Shown: positions 29,201 to 42,378 of the stretch, one piece after another
How positions within the stretch are numbered: position 1 is the stretch's first letter
Layout of the letters: the number at the start of each line of letters is the position of its first letter
Assembly: GCA_030323885.1 (NCBI GenBank)
Contig: CM059194.1
Location: forward strand, 29,863,367 to 29,927,366
Direction of reading: 5' to 3'
DNA length: 64,000 nt
From: Branchipolynoe longqiensis
Lineage: Eukaryota > Annelida > Polychaeta > Phyllodocida > Polynoidae
Notes under the pieces: model-generated
The model's input: only the letters and a program-made list of their open reading frames with translations
The model's database searches: none
Told to the model about the DNA's origin: nothing
Made by a program: the position numbers and the translations under genes

Positions 29201-30113
29201 TGTATTTGTTTCTTTCTCCGAGACCACTTTCATCCCAGCATAGATACGCATGACATGTATCGTGTATATCTGTTTTACGTAGTTGTGGAATCTTAGCGTC
29301 AAAGGCCATTTCAGGATTGTTTTGTAACTGTAAATAGCTACAGCCCACACCGTAAAACACTACTCTCAGGCTTATTTTGGCATACCACACCCCTCTACTG
29401 TCCCAGTGTGAGAAATCGGTTCCTTTGGATTAAATACTAAATATATATGGGCATGCAGTGCGTCATGACGTCACAACAGGCCCAAGTTCTGTAGCTTACA
29501 AATGCGTGACTTGGGCTTCGAAGCATAAGTTTTGTTTAAAAAACTAAAATATGCTATGTCCCATTTTTCTATTGTAAATTTTGAACTTGACTAAATAATA
29601 AATGATTAGAGACGTTGATAAATTAGAAGCTCTAAAAGCATTAGATGGCTTTTGATGTGTATTTTCTGAGCATTGACATTGTGTGAAGCTATGTTAATAA
29701 TATTGGACTTGGGCGCGATTAAAAATTTTTTTATTTCGTGTTCATACAATTTCCAAAAGAAAGACAAAAAAAGAAGTACAAAAAAAAAATGCTTCGCCAT
29801 TATTTTAACCAACAAACTCATTACCAACCTACCGATTGACACTTTGTGTGTACGTCTAGGAAGTGCCTTTTAACGTAACATATATATGTATGTATAGTTA
29901 AGTTAATTAAGCTGTACTGTATCTCCACAGTAGGACCACAGTTCCATGCAAGCTAGTCACAGCTCAGTAGAAATGGAATTGAAAGGGGGGGGGGGGGGGT
30001 GACGTCGATGATCTTGAGGGCGATCACCGTAATTACAAACATTTTAATTGTTTGTTTCTGGTTCTGAGATGCGCCGGACAGTATTGCAGCAATGTAAAGG
30101 GGGATGAATTACA

Positions 30114-30152
<39 letters not shown>

Positions 30153-32200
30153 AAACAGAAAAAAAAGATGCCCTCAATTCCATGTATATCCGAATTGTCG
30201 GTGATGGTGGTGATGGTGATGATGATAATCTCTTCCACATTTGAAGATTCGCTTTTGTGTGGTGTAGGCACGGTTCACGGAAACTGGGGGTTGATATGTG
30301 ATAGTCGAGAGAGATGTCAGTTAGGAAAAGAGGGAAGGGGGTAAGGGAAAATTAATATTTTACTTTTTGTTTAAAAGAAGATAATAATTGCGACCAATGT
30401 TGCGCTTTGTGGATAATTAAGACTGCATATTAATTGTGTGGAACACTGACAGTTGTACTCCGGTGTCACCTCTATGTTTATTACCTACATTTACTGCTAG
30501 TTTGTATGTTATGTTTTCTCACCTGTTGTATATTGTGTGGTGGTACCTTTTCTTCTTTATTGTATCTGTGTAATGACCTGAGTCCGTTGGGAGGGAAACA
30601 ACAAAAACAGGAAAAAAAGCTAAAAAAAAGAAGAAAAAGAGCACCTTACAAGAACAAGACAATGAGAGGGTAATTGAGAAAGTCCCCTAAATCCTGCAAT
30701 CCACAACAACAACAACAACAACAAAGAATACCCTAACTGAGCCACCCAACAGAAACAAAACAAAACAGAAAACTCAGAAAACTTTCTAACCCATCCACCC
30801 CACAACGACAAACAAAACTCTAACCCATCCACCCCACAACAAGGACAACTCAGAAAATTCAGAAAGCTCTCTAAGTCTAACCCATCCACCTTACAACATT
30901 AACAAGGAAAACTTAGAAAATTCAGAAAGCTCTCTAACCTATCCACACCACAACAACACTAAAAAACTTCTGAAAACTAACCCATCCACCCCACAGCAAC
31001 AACAACAACAATAAATAAAACTCATAAAACTCTATCCCACCCACAAAGGAGACTGAAAACTCTCTACCCCCCCCCCCAACCACACACAACCACGCAATTA
31101 CAACACCATATTAAGCAGTGCAGGGAGGGGGTGCCATTATTGTATTACTATTAGATAGTTGTTAAGTCCGCAGTACACTCTACGTTCTTTAGTATCTCAG
31201 TTCACCTTCATGGGCCATGCTCAAAGTATGTCGTGGTGGACGTGGGTCCATTGTACAAAGCAGAGCGGGTTATGTGGGGAGTGGGGGTGAAATTCCCAAA
31301 TATCTTGACGTAGTTTATGAACGCCCCCTTGGTCACTCAAACATGCAGGGGTTTTATTTTCCCTTTGTTTTTCTCTTTTTTTGGTAGACTTTTCGAAAAT
31401 TGACAGGTTTATTATAATTGTCTTGTGGGAAATCTATTATTTCTCACTAGGAATATGGTCTTTGTTGCCAACATAGCTTTAAGCCTGCCAGTCACTCACT
31501 CACTCATTACTCACTCACACACACCTTGTTCTACTAACAACTCATCGATCATTTTCGCTGAAATATAAGTTCATGTGAATATTATTCGCGGATTTCCAAA
31601 TGAAAATTACATATCAAAAAGCAATGCTCTTCACACACCTAACCCTCCTTAAAAAATATATCCATTTCTAAACCCCCCCCCCCCCACAAAAAGGAGTCTT
31701 CTCTAAAAACTTTGGTAAACGGGATGGGGTTTTTGTTAGTAAATTGCCCGTTTCAGCTCACAACCGTACCTCCTCCATCACTGTTTGAATGAAGATGCAT
31801 TCAGCAAAATTATTAATCTTTTTTTTTTCAAATTTGTAATTGTTGTGTGTGTAGATAGATATTTGTTTCTATCAGTTTCCTTATGAGGGTGGGCGGGGGA
31901 AAACACCACATTTACAAACGTTTTTAGCGTGGGCGGAGTGGAGTGTCTTGTGAAGCATATACAAAGGGGGATATGAGTCCGACAGTAGTTTGGGAGAACT
32001 TATATAAATAAGTGTCACAATTCTAGTGCGGATTTGTAGGAATTTGTTCCCTTCATCTCTTTTTTTCCGAAAAGTTGCCATATTTTTGTCGAAAAAAGGG
32101 GAGCACTATTCTCAGGATCTGGTTTTTACTTGGCTGCAAATAATTATCTTAGCAGCATGTACGTACACACACACACAAGCACACACACACACACTATATA

Positions 32201-32255
<55 letters not shown>

Positions 32256-32340
32256 ATTCAGTGTTTACAACATAGCAGCACGTGTGCTTTTGAGGTTAAT
32301 TAATTAATTAGTCAATTAATCAGCTGCTCATGTCGGGGGG
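29200..32340. other. Gene-free interval with simple repeats
   Basis: Contains G- and A-runs (29985-29998, 30121-30150), an aacccatccaccccacaacaac-rich low-complexity tract (30680-31085), and (CA)n with (TA)n at 32166-32250. No exon-like block with family resemblance was found. Confidence 0.6.
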
Positions 32341-32342
32341 AT

Positions 32343-32712
32343 CTAAAGCTGCATACTCCGATGAAAGCATAAGATTTGCAACAACAGAAAACAGAACACC
32401 TACCCGGATTTTAGCCTACACATCCAAATTGAGACGCTGTTGCACCCGTTAAACATTTATTGCAACTTGCTGCTTCCCTGCAAGCTCCGCTTAAAAACGG
32501 ATAAGCAAAGCCCATGTCCAGCATTTCGACGTGCACATCGAAATTAAATTAGCACATTTTCACTTCAAATATCTCCAAAGTTAACCCTTTAAAGTAAAAA
32601 AAACACACACAAAATCCAACTTCAAACTAGAGTAAAGTAGATTGTGACAATCAACTTGATATACTTATGTATGATAATATGGCAGAAACCATCGGATTGT
32701 GCAAATTTAATT
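32343..32712. mobile_element. MITE family A copy
   Basis: Starts taaagctgcatactccgatg and ends accatcggattgtgcaaatt, with family interior words (gacaatcaacttgatatact, gcatttcgacgtgcacat). Confidence 0.7.
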
Positions 32713-32829
32713 GAAATGACAATGCCGTTTGTAGGTCGAGTAGCTTTCACTTTGGAGTGTAGTCTATATATAGCTTTGTAATGGCGGTGCCCGCGTGTAA
32801 GATAAATATGGTTATTCATAGTTTCGCTG

Positions 32830-33045
32830 GTCCCTCTAAGGACTGAAGCTGGGACATAGTACGTTATGTCACACACAGTACGGAAATTGGCGGTTGGGGT
32901 GAATACGGTGTTACAGGAAGTGGTATTTTATCTAATGTAAAAATAATATTTGTTAGGACGATTTCACTGCAATCTATATGAAAAACAAATGTATGGTAAG
33001 AGCCTTACTAAGGTTGGTTATCAGGAGGCGTGAGTTCAAAGTATA
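32830..33045. repeat. Second copy of the 24205 dispersed repeat
   Basis: Shares ctaaggactgaagctgggac, gtggtattttatctaatgta, gatttcactgcaatctat and acaaatgtatggtaagagcc. Confidence 0.65.
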
Positions 33046-33734
33046 GGTTTTATAAATGAAGGGCTGGGAGCGGCATTCTGAGTCTCGGCTTCAGTTCTTC
33101 TTGAGGAACCAGCGGAACTTGGAATACTGATATTGATAAACGCGCCTGTAAATTGAAGACTGTCAACTGTAGAGCTAGTTTTTGCAAAGTAATGTTACTA
33201 TGCGTCAAGAACGTTTGTTGAACCGCGCTTGTTAAATATTTTAAAAGTTAAGTGGTGCGAAATCTTTGCTCTATATATATTTCTTTATCTTTCTACTTTT
33301 TCTTTGTTTATTTTGTTTTTGCATCCACTAGTTAAGGTAGATTTTCTATACTAATTAATGGTTCATTGGCCATCTTTGCTGATGGTGATGATAGGATGAC
33401 TGGGATGTGGGGGTGCACATGGTAATTCAGAGAGGTGTCCCACACATACAGACTAAGACGACACCCCTTGTACACACCAAGAGGTCCATCCTCATCACTC
33501 ACATTTACCTCTGAATCTCTGCAGCATTATCTAATAAAACCAGGTGCGGCCTGCTTTGTCAACATTATCAACTTAAAGTCTGAGAATAAATACCGTGGGC
33601 ACAAAACAAAGCCAATTCAATTGGGGGTGGGAAATTGAGAAGTTTGGGGGCGGGGACTGTTTGATGGTAAATGTATTGATCAAAATTATTGCTGTTGGGT
33701 GTAGTCATGGCATCAACATTGTAGCTGAAAATTG

Positions 33735-33985
33735 ACATATATACATATATAATTTTATATTATATATAATTATATGTTATCACATATAATTATATATTAT
33801 CACCTAATGTAATAATTACACATTATCTATATAATGTAATGATTACATATAATTATATCTAATATATATTGTATGCACAATATAAATTATATATATGTTT
33901 TATTATATGTAATTATATTATACATATATAATATCTAATTATATATAATTATTGTGATATATGTCTATATATAATACACTTTCAG
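33735..33985. repeat. AT-rich tract of ataattatata words
   Basis: Low-complexity sequence built from 'tatataattatat' words; no coding potential. Confidence 0.85.
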
Positions 33986-34494
33986 TGTACAGATACTACT
34001 GCATTTCATGACATCTAATTCATATGTACAGCCCCACAAGAGAAATATCTATAATTTGTACCGGTACTGAAATATACAGCTTTTGAATTCGCAGCGGCTA
34101 TGGCAGAAAAGTACCAAATATTCACTTATATTATATAAGACGTTCTAGTTGGATACTATACTTATAGGGTCGGCAGTTGCATGCACTTCAATTGATTGTT
34201 GCATATGAAATAATAATGGGTTTGATTGGGGAAAATGGTCATAATAGAGAATGGGTACACTCGTGGATGATAATGCGTAGACTGACTATTTTAGGATAAT
34301 ATGATACACTTTGTTGTGATGTGGGTGTACTCAAAAGTGTTCTTAGCCGATGTCATTCCACCTAACTTATTGTCATTAACATGAGATAGAAATCCATAAT
34401 CGAGAAATTATAATAGTGTGACAATCCTTAACATGACCAAGTGTGCAACTATAATTATGGGATGTTGGATGTATGTTATTCGCTGTACATGACC

Positions 34495-34805
34495 TGTCCT
34501 CCCTCTCTTCCCTCCCTCCTTCCTTCCCTCCCTCCTTCTCTCCCTACCTCCTTCCTTCCCTCCCTCCTTCTCTCCCTACCCCCCATTCCCTCCCTCCCAT
34601 CCTCCCTTTCCTCCTTCTCTCCCTCCCTCCTTCTCTCCCTCCCTCCCTCTCCTTCCTTCCCCCCTCCTTCCCCCCTCACCCCCTCTCCATCCCCTCCCCC
34701 TCTCTCCCTCCCCTCCCCCTCTCTCCCTCCCCTTCCCCTCCCCTTACCTCCTGCATATCTCCCTACCTACCACCCTCCCCCCCTCCCTCCCACCCCACCT
34801 CTTAA
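34495..34805. repeat. Polypyrimidine tract (CCCTCCTT)n
   Basis: About 310 bp of almost pure C/T on the + strand. The open frames rich in S, P and L are artefacts. Confidence 0.95.
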
Positions 34806-35446
34806 CTAATTCTTCTATGAGTGTCATTATGCTAAGGTTAAGCACAAAACTCATCCAAGTTAAGACGCTTTTGTTTTTGTACAATGTGTTCACTGACTGA
34901 TGCAGTTTGCACTTATTTTTTAATGATTGGAAATAATACCCCCCCAAAATATAATAAAAAAAAGATTTTATCCATGAAAAAATGCTTTGTTGTTAGTTTC
35001 TAATTCTTTCGATTTGGTCAAAAGAGGCCAAAGGCTGAAAGTGGAGGTAAGGACTTTGTTTTAAAAAGTATGAATAGTTATTAACCTTTTAAACACAACT
35101 AGGCAACTAACCACGCCCCACTTAACAGAATAAACAAACCATTCTACTAACACTACATCTGAAAATGGTATTCCCTAACAACATGCTTTTTAGGCAATTC
35201 ACACTACAGGGATGCAAACCTGCGAAGGAAAACCATTCATCTAACAATTCCATAACTAATCAATACAACTGCAACATATAATTACTATCTCACATGTGAA
35301 TTGTCTAACTATACTATATCTAAGTCTTATAATGATTAATATTTTTATTTCACCAGACTTGAGCTAACTGCTGATGACAATATCAGCCCGTATACATATA
35401 TTGTGAATCAAATGTATTGTCACATGGCTTGAAGACCAATGCCACG

Positions 35447-36050
35447 GTGCTGACAAATGACTTTATTCAATGAATAAACTATATTTACAAAAAGAAAAGA
35501 GAAAAAAAAGGACTAAAACAAAAAGTTAAGAATGGGAGAAACGGTGCGGACACTCAAGCTAGGCTGTACTAAGGAGTGGTAGGAAAGAAGACAAAATAGG
35601 GTACGGGCGGCTAAAAAGCTGTAAGTGGTAAGGTGAGTCCGGGGTCTATATCCCTCAGGAGGGCAAGGTGTCTGATCAGCAGCTGGCAGTGCAAGAAGGG
35701 CCTAGTTTGTTTGGGGTGCTGACAAATGACTTTATTCAATGAATTATATTTACAAAAAGAAAAGAGAAAAAAAAGACTAAAACAAAAAGTTAAGAATGGG
35801 AGAAACGGTGCGGACATTCAAGCTAGGCTGTACTAAGAAGTGGTAGGAAAGAAGGCAAAATAGGGTACGGGCGGCGAAAAAGCTGTAACTGGTAAGGTGA
35901 GAACGGGGTCTATATCCCTCAGGAGGGCGAGGTGTCTGATCAGCAGCTGGCAGTGCAAGAAGGGCCTAGTTTGTTTGGGGTGCTGACAAATGACTTTATT
36001 CAATGAATAAACTATATTTACAACAACAAAATAGACTAAAACAAAAAGCT
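35447..36050. repeat. 268-bp tandem repeat, 2.2 units
   Basis: The unit runs from gctgacaaatgactttattc to gggcctagtttgtttggggt. Copies at 35447-35716, 35717-35981 and a partial at 35982-36050. The atgactttattcaatgaata word resembles a poly(A)-signal end on the - strand, so the unit may derive from a retroelement end. Confidence 0.85.
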
Positions 36051-36057
36051 AAGAACG

Positions 36058-36130
36058 GGTTGGTTGATTGTGGGGGTTTTACGTCCTAGCAACATCTAAG
36101 GTCATGTCAGGACAGGTACCGACTTGTGAC
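36058..36130 (-). repeat. SINE family 1 tail fragment
   Basis: Complement of the family tail (ttttacgtcctagcaacatc, aggtcatgtcagga). Confidence 0.7.
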
Positions 36131-36242
36131 CATGGTTTGTCCGTCTGGGACGTTCTCAGTCACTTGGGTGACTGAAGGTTGCCACAGGCTGCAACACTGG
36201 TATGGGCACTGCTGGGTGGTAGCTGTTTGTCTTTGTCTCTTG

Positions 36243-36565
36243 TCTTAGTGGAGCGGGACGTAGCTCAGGCGGTCGAGTGCCCACCTCTGAAGGTGTCAGT
36301 GATCCTATCGATCCTGCTCAGTGGACCCATTTGCAGTTTGGGCTATTTTCCGTTCCAACCAGTGGTCTGCAACTGGTTCATCAATGGCTGTCCTGTCTGG
36401 GAAAGTGCATATAAAAGACCCCTTTCTCTTTATCGGAAATAGTAGCCTATGTGGCGGTAGCAGGTTTCCTCCAAAGAAATATGTCAGACGAATGACCATA
36501 TGTTTGACACCTAATAGCCAATGATAAAATTCAATGTGCTCGTTAAATAAAACGTGCTTTACTGT
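36243..36565 (+). repeat. tRNA-derived SINE family 3
   Basis: The head gacgtagctcaggcggtcga is A-box-like. The body includes agtgcatataaaagacccct, gtggcggtagcaggtttcct and a tail caatgtgctcgttaaataaa. A 5'-truncated copy of the same family is at 55320-55465 (tcaatgtgctctagaggcgt, cgttaaataaagc). Confidence 0.8.
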
Positions 36566-37457
36566 CTCTTTTCTTGAGCGGGAGGAGGGAGGAGCAGCCG
36601 TCGGGTAAAGGTCTTCATCCACGCGGAATCAGGAGGAGGGCAGTTAGGTGTGGTGTGGTGCTTGGGTAGGGCGGACGAGGCATGCACCTGCTACTAAGTG
36701 CTCGTCCTCCTGTGCAGAGACTGTCTGTGTCAGGAGTTCCGCAAATGCACATCACACCACCGCAAACTACGTGGTGTCACTAATCTCAGGTCTGATAGGT
36801 CAACACAGGGGATGGCTTGAGTCATCATCATATGACCACTCAGGCAGGCCACCTTCCGTAACCAAGGAGAGAGATGGAAATAGAATCTCCCCCTAAAATT
36901 GTTCTCCCCCGGCCAACTTGAAATAGAATCACTCCAAATCACTAAATTCATTTCCGTATAAAATATATATATATATACAAATAAATATATATGTATATAA
37001 ATATACCAGCGGTTTTATTTCGAAATAAAATAGAGGTAGGTGGAGGAGGGTGGGGTGCAAGAGTGGGGTGGTTATAGGGAAAGGAGAGGGGGTTGAGGTG
37101 GGAGGGGAGGAGGGTGGTAGTTTATTGGGAAGATGGAGAAGAAAGGGGGAGGAGGGGGTGGAAAGGAGGAGGATGGGAAGGATGGAGTTTTATTTTAAAA
37201 TAAAATCTTCACGGTTGATATTATTTCTAAATAGAATTACCGGTAGGCGATTTTCTATGAGGCCGACATATTTCGCAGCACTGGCAACACGTCAAGTGTC
37301 AGAGTGGGGTTAGGACCTGGGACGAAAACTCCAACCCGGATGCGAAACTACCGGGGGGAAGGGGTTGTATCCAGCGGCCCCCTCTTTACTTCTTCCTTTT
37401 CCAGACCAAGACCCATACTTTTCCCTAAACCAACCTTGTTTCTTAATAATAAAATTA

Positions 37458-37662
37458 CAGGTTGTACCTCTTTTATCCGATAACCTTGGGACCTGGTTAT
37501 TGCGGAATTACAGAAAATGCCGGACTACTTATACTTAGCATTACTACTTCCAAGCAAGATTTCTTTTGGCGTTTCATGTAATATAAAAACCAATACCAAA
37601 AATATAATCGGACCATGGGAGTTTCCAAAGTATGGATTAATGGATTAAAGAGGTACAACCTG
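37458..37662. mobile_element. pogo-like MITE
   Basis: CAGGTTGTACCTCTTTTATCC at the left is mirrored by ggattaaagaggtacaacctg. TA flanks the left side; the right flank reads TG, so one base has probably mutated. 205 bp. Confidence 0.75.
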
Positions 37663-37835
37663 TGCTAATTTTGTTGTTGTTGCAGCTGTTGTTCTTGTTC
37701 CTGCTCTTCTTTTTCTTTTCATTTCTTCTTTCTCTTCTTTTACTTCTATACGTATTCCTCTCCCTTTTCTTTCCCCTCTTCATTTTCTTCTCCTATTTCT
37801 TCTTCTTCTTCCATCTTTTTCTGTTTAGCCATTTA
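37662..37835. repeat. Polypyrimidine (TTC/TTT)n tract
   Basis: T-rich pyrimidine run with no coding meaning. Confidence 0.9.
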
Positions 37836-38049
37836 ATATTATGATAAAACTACAATTATTCATAAATGCAGAGGCATGCATATAACAGTCCAAATGGGTA
37901 TTGGGGTGTGGGGGATGCAAATAGTTAGCCTTCGCCTAGGGCGCGAAATAGTTATGATCCGGCTCTGTATATTGCCAATGCCATTTGGTCGACTAGATGT
38001 TTGGGTGTTGGGGTTTTACTGATATGATAACCAGCAGACTGGGAGTAGA

Positions 38050-38355
38050 TCAGGAGACCAAGACAACAGTACACTGAGACACCAGTACACCGAGACACCA
38101 GTACACTGAGGCACCAATACACTGAGACACCTGTACACCGATACACCAGGACAGATAGATACCAGAACACTGGGACACCAGTACACTGGGACACCAATAC
38201 ATTAAGGCACCAGTACACTGAGACACCAGTATACTGTAACACAGATACACTAAAACACTGGTACACCGATACACTGAGACACCAGTGTATGGGGACATCA
38301 GTACACTGTGACACCAATACACTAAGACACTGGGGCACCAGTATACTGAGACACC
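38050..38355. repeat. Minisatellite of gacaccagtacact units
   Basis: About twenty 15-16-bp units. The same array continues at 39096-39246 and as remnants at 41413-41470, so the foldback elements between are insertions into it. Confidence 0.9.
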
Positions 38356-39095
38356 TGGGGCTAAATGTATGAAGCACAATTTATCGGCTGCGGAGTTAAG
38401 GGCGGCCGGCGGGGTAGCTATTGTCGGTGTTGATATATGTGTCACGGGGGATGTATCAGTCCAAAGCGCGCGTGGGTTAGCTAACGTTTCAGTTATTTAT
38501 AGATTTGGGAAATCCCTCCGCGTTTGTAGCCATATATTAGGCTCAAATATATTAAATGCGACCATATTTAACAGAATTACACACTCAAACCGTGAAACTT
38601 CATTAAATTAACCCCAAATTCGAAGCGTTATCAAGGCTACCGCCGCATTGGCGGCGATATTAGTATTTATATTTTCGAATCGACGAACGTAAAGTAAACA
38701 AATCGCCGCCGCCGCCGCATAGACGTCGCTTTCCATACTGGCGGCGGCGGCGGTTTGTTCACTGTACGTTCGTCGATTAGAAAATATAACCACTAATATC
38801 GCCGCCAACGCGGCAGTAGCCCTAATAACGCTTCGAACCTAGGGTTAATTTAATGAAATTTCACGATTTGAGTATGTAATTCTGTTAAATATGGTCGCAT
38901 TGAATAGATTTGGCCCGAATCGGTCCCTAACCTGCACGTTATCCCAGGCTCAAGTTGGGGTTAGTGAACTCGACCTTAACTCCCGAGGTGTTTGCCTAAC
39001 CCGCGCACATACATTGACACTTTGGCCGCTAACCCGGGAAATCCGCACGACACGTGGGTTACGAGCCCTAACCCGGACTCTTACATTTGGCCCCA
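38356..39095. mobile_element. Foldback element 1
   Basis: Ends tggggctaaatgta / tacatttggcccca. Long internal inverted arms (about 38520-38925) include cgccgcattggcggcgatat and atcgacgaacgta with their complements. Confidence 0.8.
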
Positions 39096-39246
39096 GTACA
39101 GCGAGCCACCAATACACTGGTGCACCAGTACACTGAGACACCAGTACACTGGGACAACAGTACACTAAGACACCGGGACATCAGTACACCGGGGCACCAG
39201 TACACTGAGACACCAGTACACTGAGACACCAGTACAGTGAGACACC

Positions 39247-40213
39247 TGGGGCCAAATGTATGAACAACTTTTTATCGGCTCTGGTGTTAAGGGCGGGCAG
39301 TGGGTTAGTTAACGTTGGTGTTGGGATATGTGTCACAGGAAATGTATGTGGCCAAAGCACAGCTTGGTTAGCTAACCGATGCGTTATTTATAGATTTGGG
39401 GAACCCCTCTGACACTGTTACCGGCGAGCCGAGGCAGCGATGGCGGCGACGTTAATATCACTTCGATTTTTTGGTTAATTTGACCAAAATAATCTTATTT
39501 GTGAGAATAGTTTACTCCTTTGCTTTGCCGTCGAGGTCATTTTTATATTAATAACGCCGCCGATTCGACAATATCTGAATAGATTTGGGCCTAATCGGTA
39601 CCTAACACAGCCGGGCACCAGCACACTTGTTATTGCTGAGCCTGTTCCCGGCGCATACCGCTATTTCACAATATCGCCACCGATCCGGCGTGGGGGCGGC
39701 GGCGGCGGTGTTAATATCGGTTCGATTTTAGGGTTAATTTAATTAAATTTCACGATTTGAGTATGTAATTCTGTTAAATATGATCGCGTTGAATAGATTT
39801 GGGCCTAATCGGTCACTAACACTGCTGGGCACCAGCGAGCCTTGTCACTGGTGAGCCTGTTCGCGGCGAGCGGCGGCGATTTGTTTAGTTTACATTCGTC
39901 GATTCGACAATATTAATATCACTGCCGATTTAGCGGCAGCATTAATATTGGTTTGATTTTAGGGTTAATTTAATGAAATTTCACGTTTTGAGTATCTAAT
40001 TCTGTTAAATATGATAGCATTGAATAGATTTGAGCCCAATCGGTCCCTAACCCCAATGTTAAACTTGATATTTCTTGGTGTTAGTGTAGGCACTTTAACT
40101 CTCGAGGTGTTTGCCTAACCCGGGCACATACATTGCGACTTTTCGCCGCTAACCCCGGAAATCCACGCTAACCACGGGTTTGGAGCCCTAACCCGGCTTC
40201 AACATTTGGCCCC
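39247..40213. mobile_element. Foldback element 2
   Basis: Ends tggggccaaatgtatga / catttggcccc. Shares tttaatgaaatttcacg and aatagatttgggcctaatcg with element 1. Internal arms partly rearranged or duplicated. Confidence 0.75.
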
Positions 40214-40679
40214 TGGGGCCATATGCATGACGCGCTTTTGGTGTTACAGCCGGACACCATTTAGCTATCACTGAGGTCGGGAACTATGTCAAGTGGTATG
40301 CAGGAGCGCATAACACTTTGATTATAGCTAAACTTGAAGTTATTTATAGATTTGGGAAATCCCTCGATTCGACAATATGAATAACACCGCCAATGCGGCC
40401 GTGGCGTTAATATCGGTTCGAATTTAGGGTTAAATTGATAAAATATCACGTTTAGGATATGTAATTCTGTCAAATATGATAGCATTGAATAGATTTGGCC
40501 CTAATCGGTACCTAACACCGCCTGTAAGCCAGCTATGGAACGGGTTTACCGTAACCTAGTTTAAGCTTGTGGTGTTAGGCCTAACACTGCTCCATGCATA
40601 GCAACTTTTCGGCGCTAAACCAGAAATCCCGTCTAAACGCGTTTTGGCTCGCTAACACTGCTTCATGCATATGGCCCCA
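40214..40679. mobile_element. Foldback element 3
   Basis: Ends tggggccatatgcatga / tcatgcatatggcccca are exact inverses for 17 bp. Abuts element 2 with no spacer. Shorter, lacking the full GCC-rich core. Confidence 0.8.
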
Positions 40680-41412
40680 GGGCCTATATGTATGAGACCG
40701 GGTTAGCGGTCGTAACCCAGCATCGTGCGGATTTCCCGGGTTAGCAGGGAAAAGTGCGTATGTATGTGTTGGGGTTAAACTAACTCGGCGAGTTTAAAGT
40801 CGCCTGCACTAACCCCATGCGAAAGGAGGGTTAAAGGTGGGGTTAGGCACCGATTATGCCCAAATCTATTCAATGCGACCATTTTTAACAGAATTAGATA
40901 CGCAATAAGTGAAATTTTATCAATTTAACCCTAAATTCGAACCGTTATTAAAGCTACCGCCGCATTGGCGGCGATATTAATAGTTATATTTTCGAATCGA
41001 CGAACGTACAGTAAACAAACTGCCGCCGCCGCCAGTATGGAAAGCGATGTCGATGCGGCGGTGGCGATTTGTTTACTTTACGTTCGTCGATTCGAAAATA
41101 TAACTATTAATATCGCCGCCAATGCGGCGGTAGCCTTAATAACGCTTCGAATTTAGGGTTAAATTGATCAAATTTCACTTATTGCGTATGTAATTCTGTT
41201 AAATATGATAGCATTTAATATATTTGAGCCTAATATATGGCTACAAACGCAGAGGGATTTCCCAAATCTATAAATAACTGAAACGTTAGCTAACCCATGC
41301 GCGCTTTGGTCACATACATCCCCCGTGACACATTTGGAACCCCGGGGTTAGCTAACCCGGCACACTCCTTTAACCCCGGTCCGGTTTAAAATTGGCTCAT
41401 ACATATGGGCCC
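40680..41412. mobile_element. Foldback element 4
   Basis: Ends gggcctatatgtatgag / ctcatacatatgggccc. The core (about 40941-41150) has near-perfect long arms around gccgccgccagtatgg, like element 1. Confidence 0.8.
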
Positions 41413-42378
41413 TAGCTAAGTAAGACACCGCTACACCGATACATCGATACATCAGTGAGGCAATACACTCAGAAGTCTAGCTTGGCAGTTGATGCGCGAA
41501 AAGGAAGAAGGCAAGGCGGGGGTGGAAATAAAGGCGTTTATTTACGCCTCAGACAGACAGAGTATACAGAGGAATGAAAGAGAGGCTCATGAAGAGCAGC
41601 AGTAAATAAGCTCATAAGGAGCAAAATGTAATGTAAAATATAACAATAAATGGAAGAAGAGTAAAGAGGCTCATGAGGAGCAATACAAGGAGATGTCCAT
41701 GAGGAATACAAGTTCAGTTAGAGTCAAATGTCATGAGGGTGGTCAGTGAGGGGGTGCCGAGGAGCCCTCCACCACTGGAAGAGAGGAGTGTATAAGGAAG
41801 AAGATGGGTGAGTGGGTGGAGGAAAAAAAGGGAAGAGAGCTGGAAGGCGGCAGGAGGGCGAGTGGCTGAGGGAGGCCGGCGGGCGACCTTATAAGGGAAG
41901 GGGGACGGGCGACAGCAGGTGAGGTGTGAATGCTGCCGGCCCGGGGGAGGGCGAGAGGTGGCGAGCAGCGGGCGTCGGGTGAGGCGCGAATGCTGCGCGA
42001 CAGGGGGCCGGGGGAGGTGGCGGCGCGCGGCGGCGTCGGGCGAGGTGAGAAGGGAGCGCGACAGCGCGGGGCGGGGGAGGGTCTCTTCCTCTCCTCGCAT
42101 CAAACGTAATGCTACGCATTACGACCGATGCGCGAAAAGGAAGAAGGCAAGGCGGGGGTGGAAATAAAGGCGTTTATTTACGCCTCAGACAGACAGAGTA
42201 TACAGAGGAATGAAAGAGAGGCTCATGAAGAGCAGCAGTAAATAAGCTCATAAGGAGCAAAATGTAATGTAAAATATAACAATAAATGGAAGAAGAGTAA
42301 AGAGGCTCATGAGGAGCAATACAAGGAGATGTCCATGAGGAATACAAGTTCAGTTAGAGTCAAATGTCATGAGGGTGG

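Noticed and set aside
34441..34809. S/P/L-rich open frames, also at 50195-50781
   Set aside because: Simple polypyrimidine tracts read in all frames.
36648..36896. Possible exon around 36720-36790 with cag and cag|gt-like borders
   Set aside because: It follows a SINE, frames are short or stopped, and no protein family is recognisable.
37952..38445. Open frames with SVLVSQCTGVP-like repeats on the - strand
   Set aside because: Pure product of the 15-16-bp minisatellite; unit length and drift of frame do not suggest selection.
38600..41400. Many ctaaccc/gggttag words suggesting telomere-type repeats
   Set aside because: The words are scattered in the foldback elements, not arranged as tandem TTAGGG arrays.
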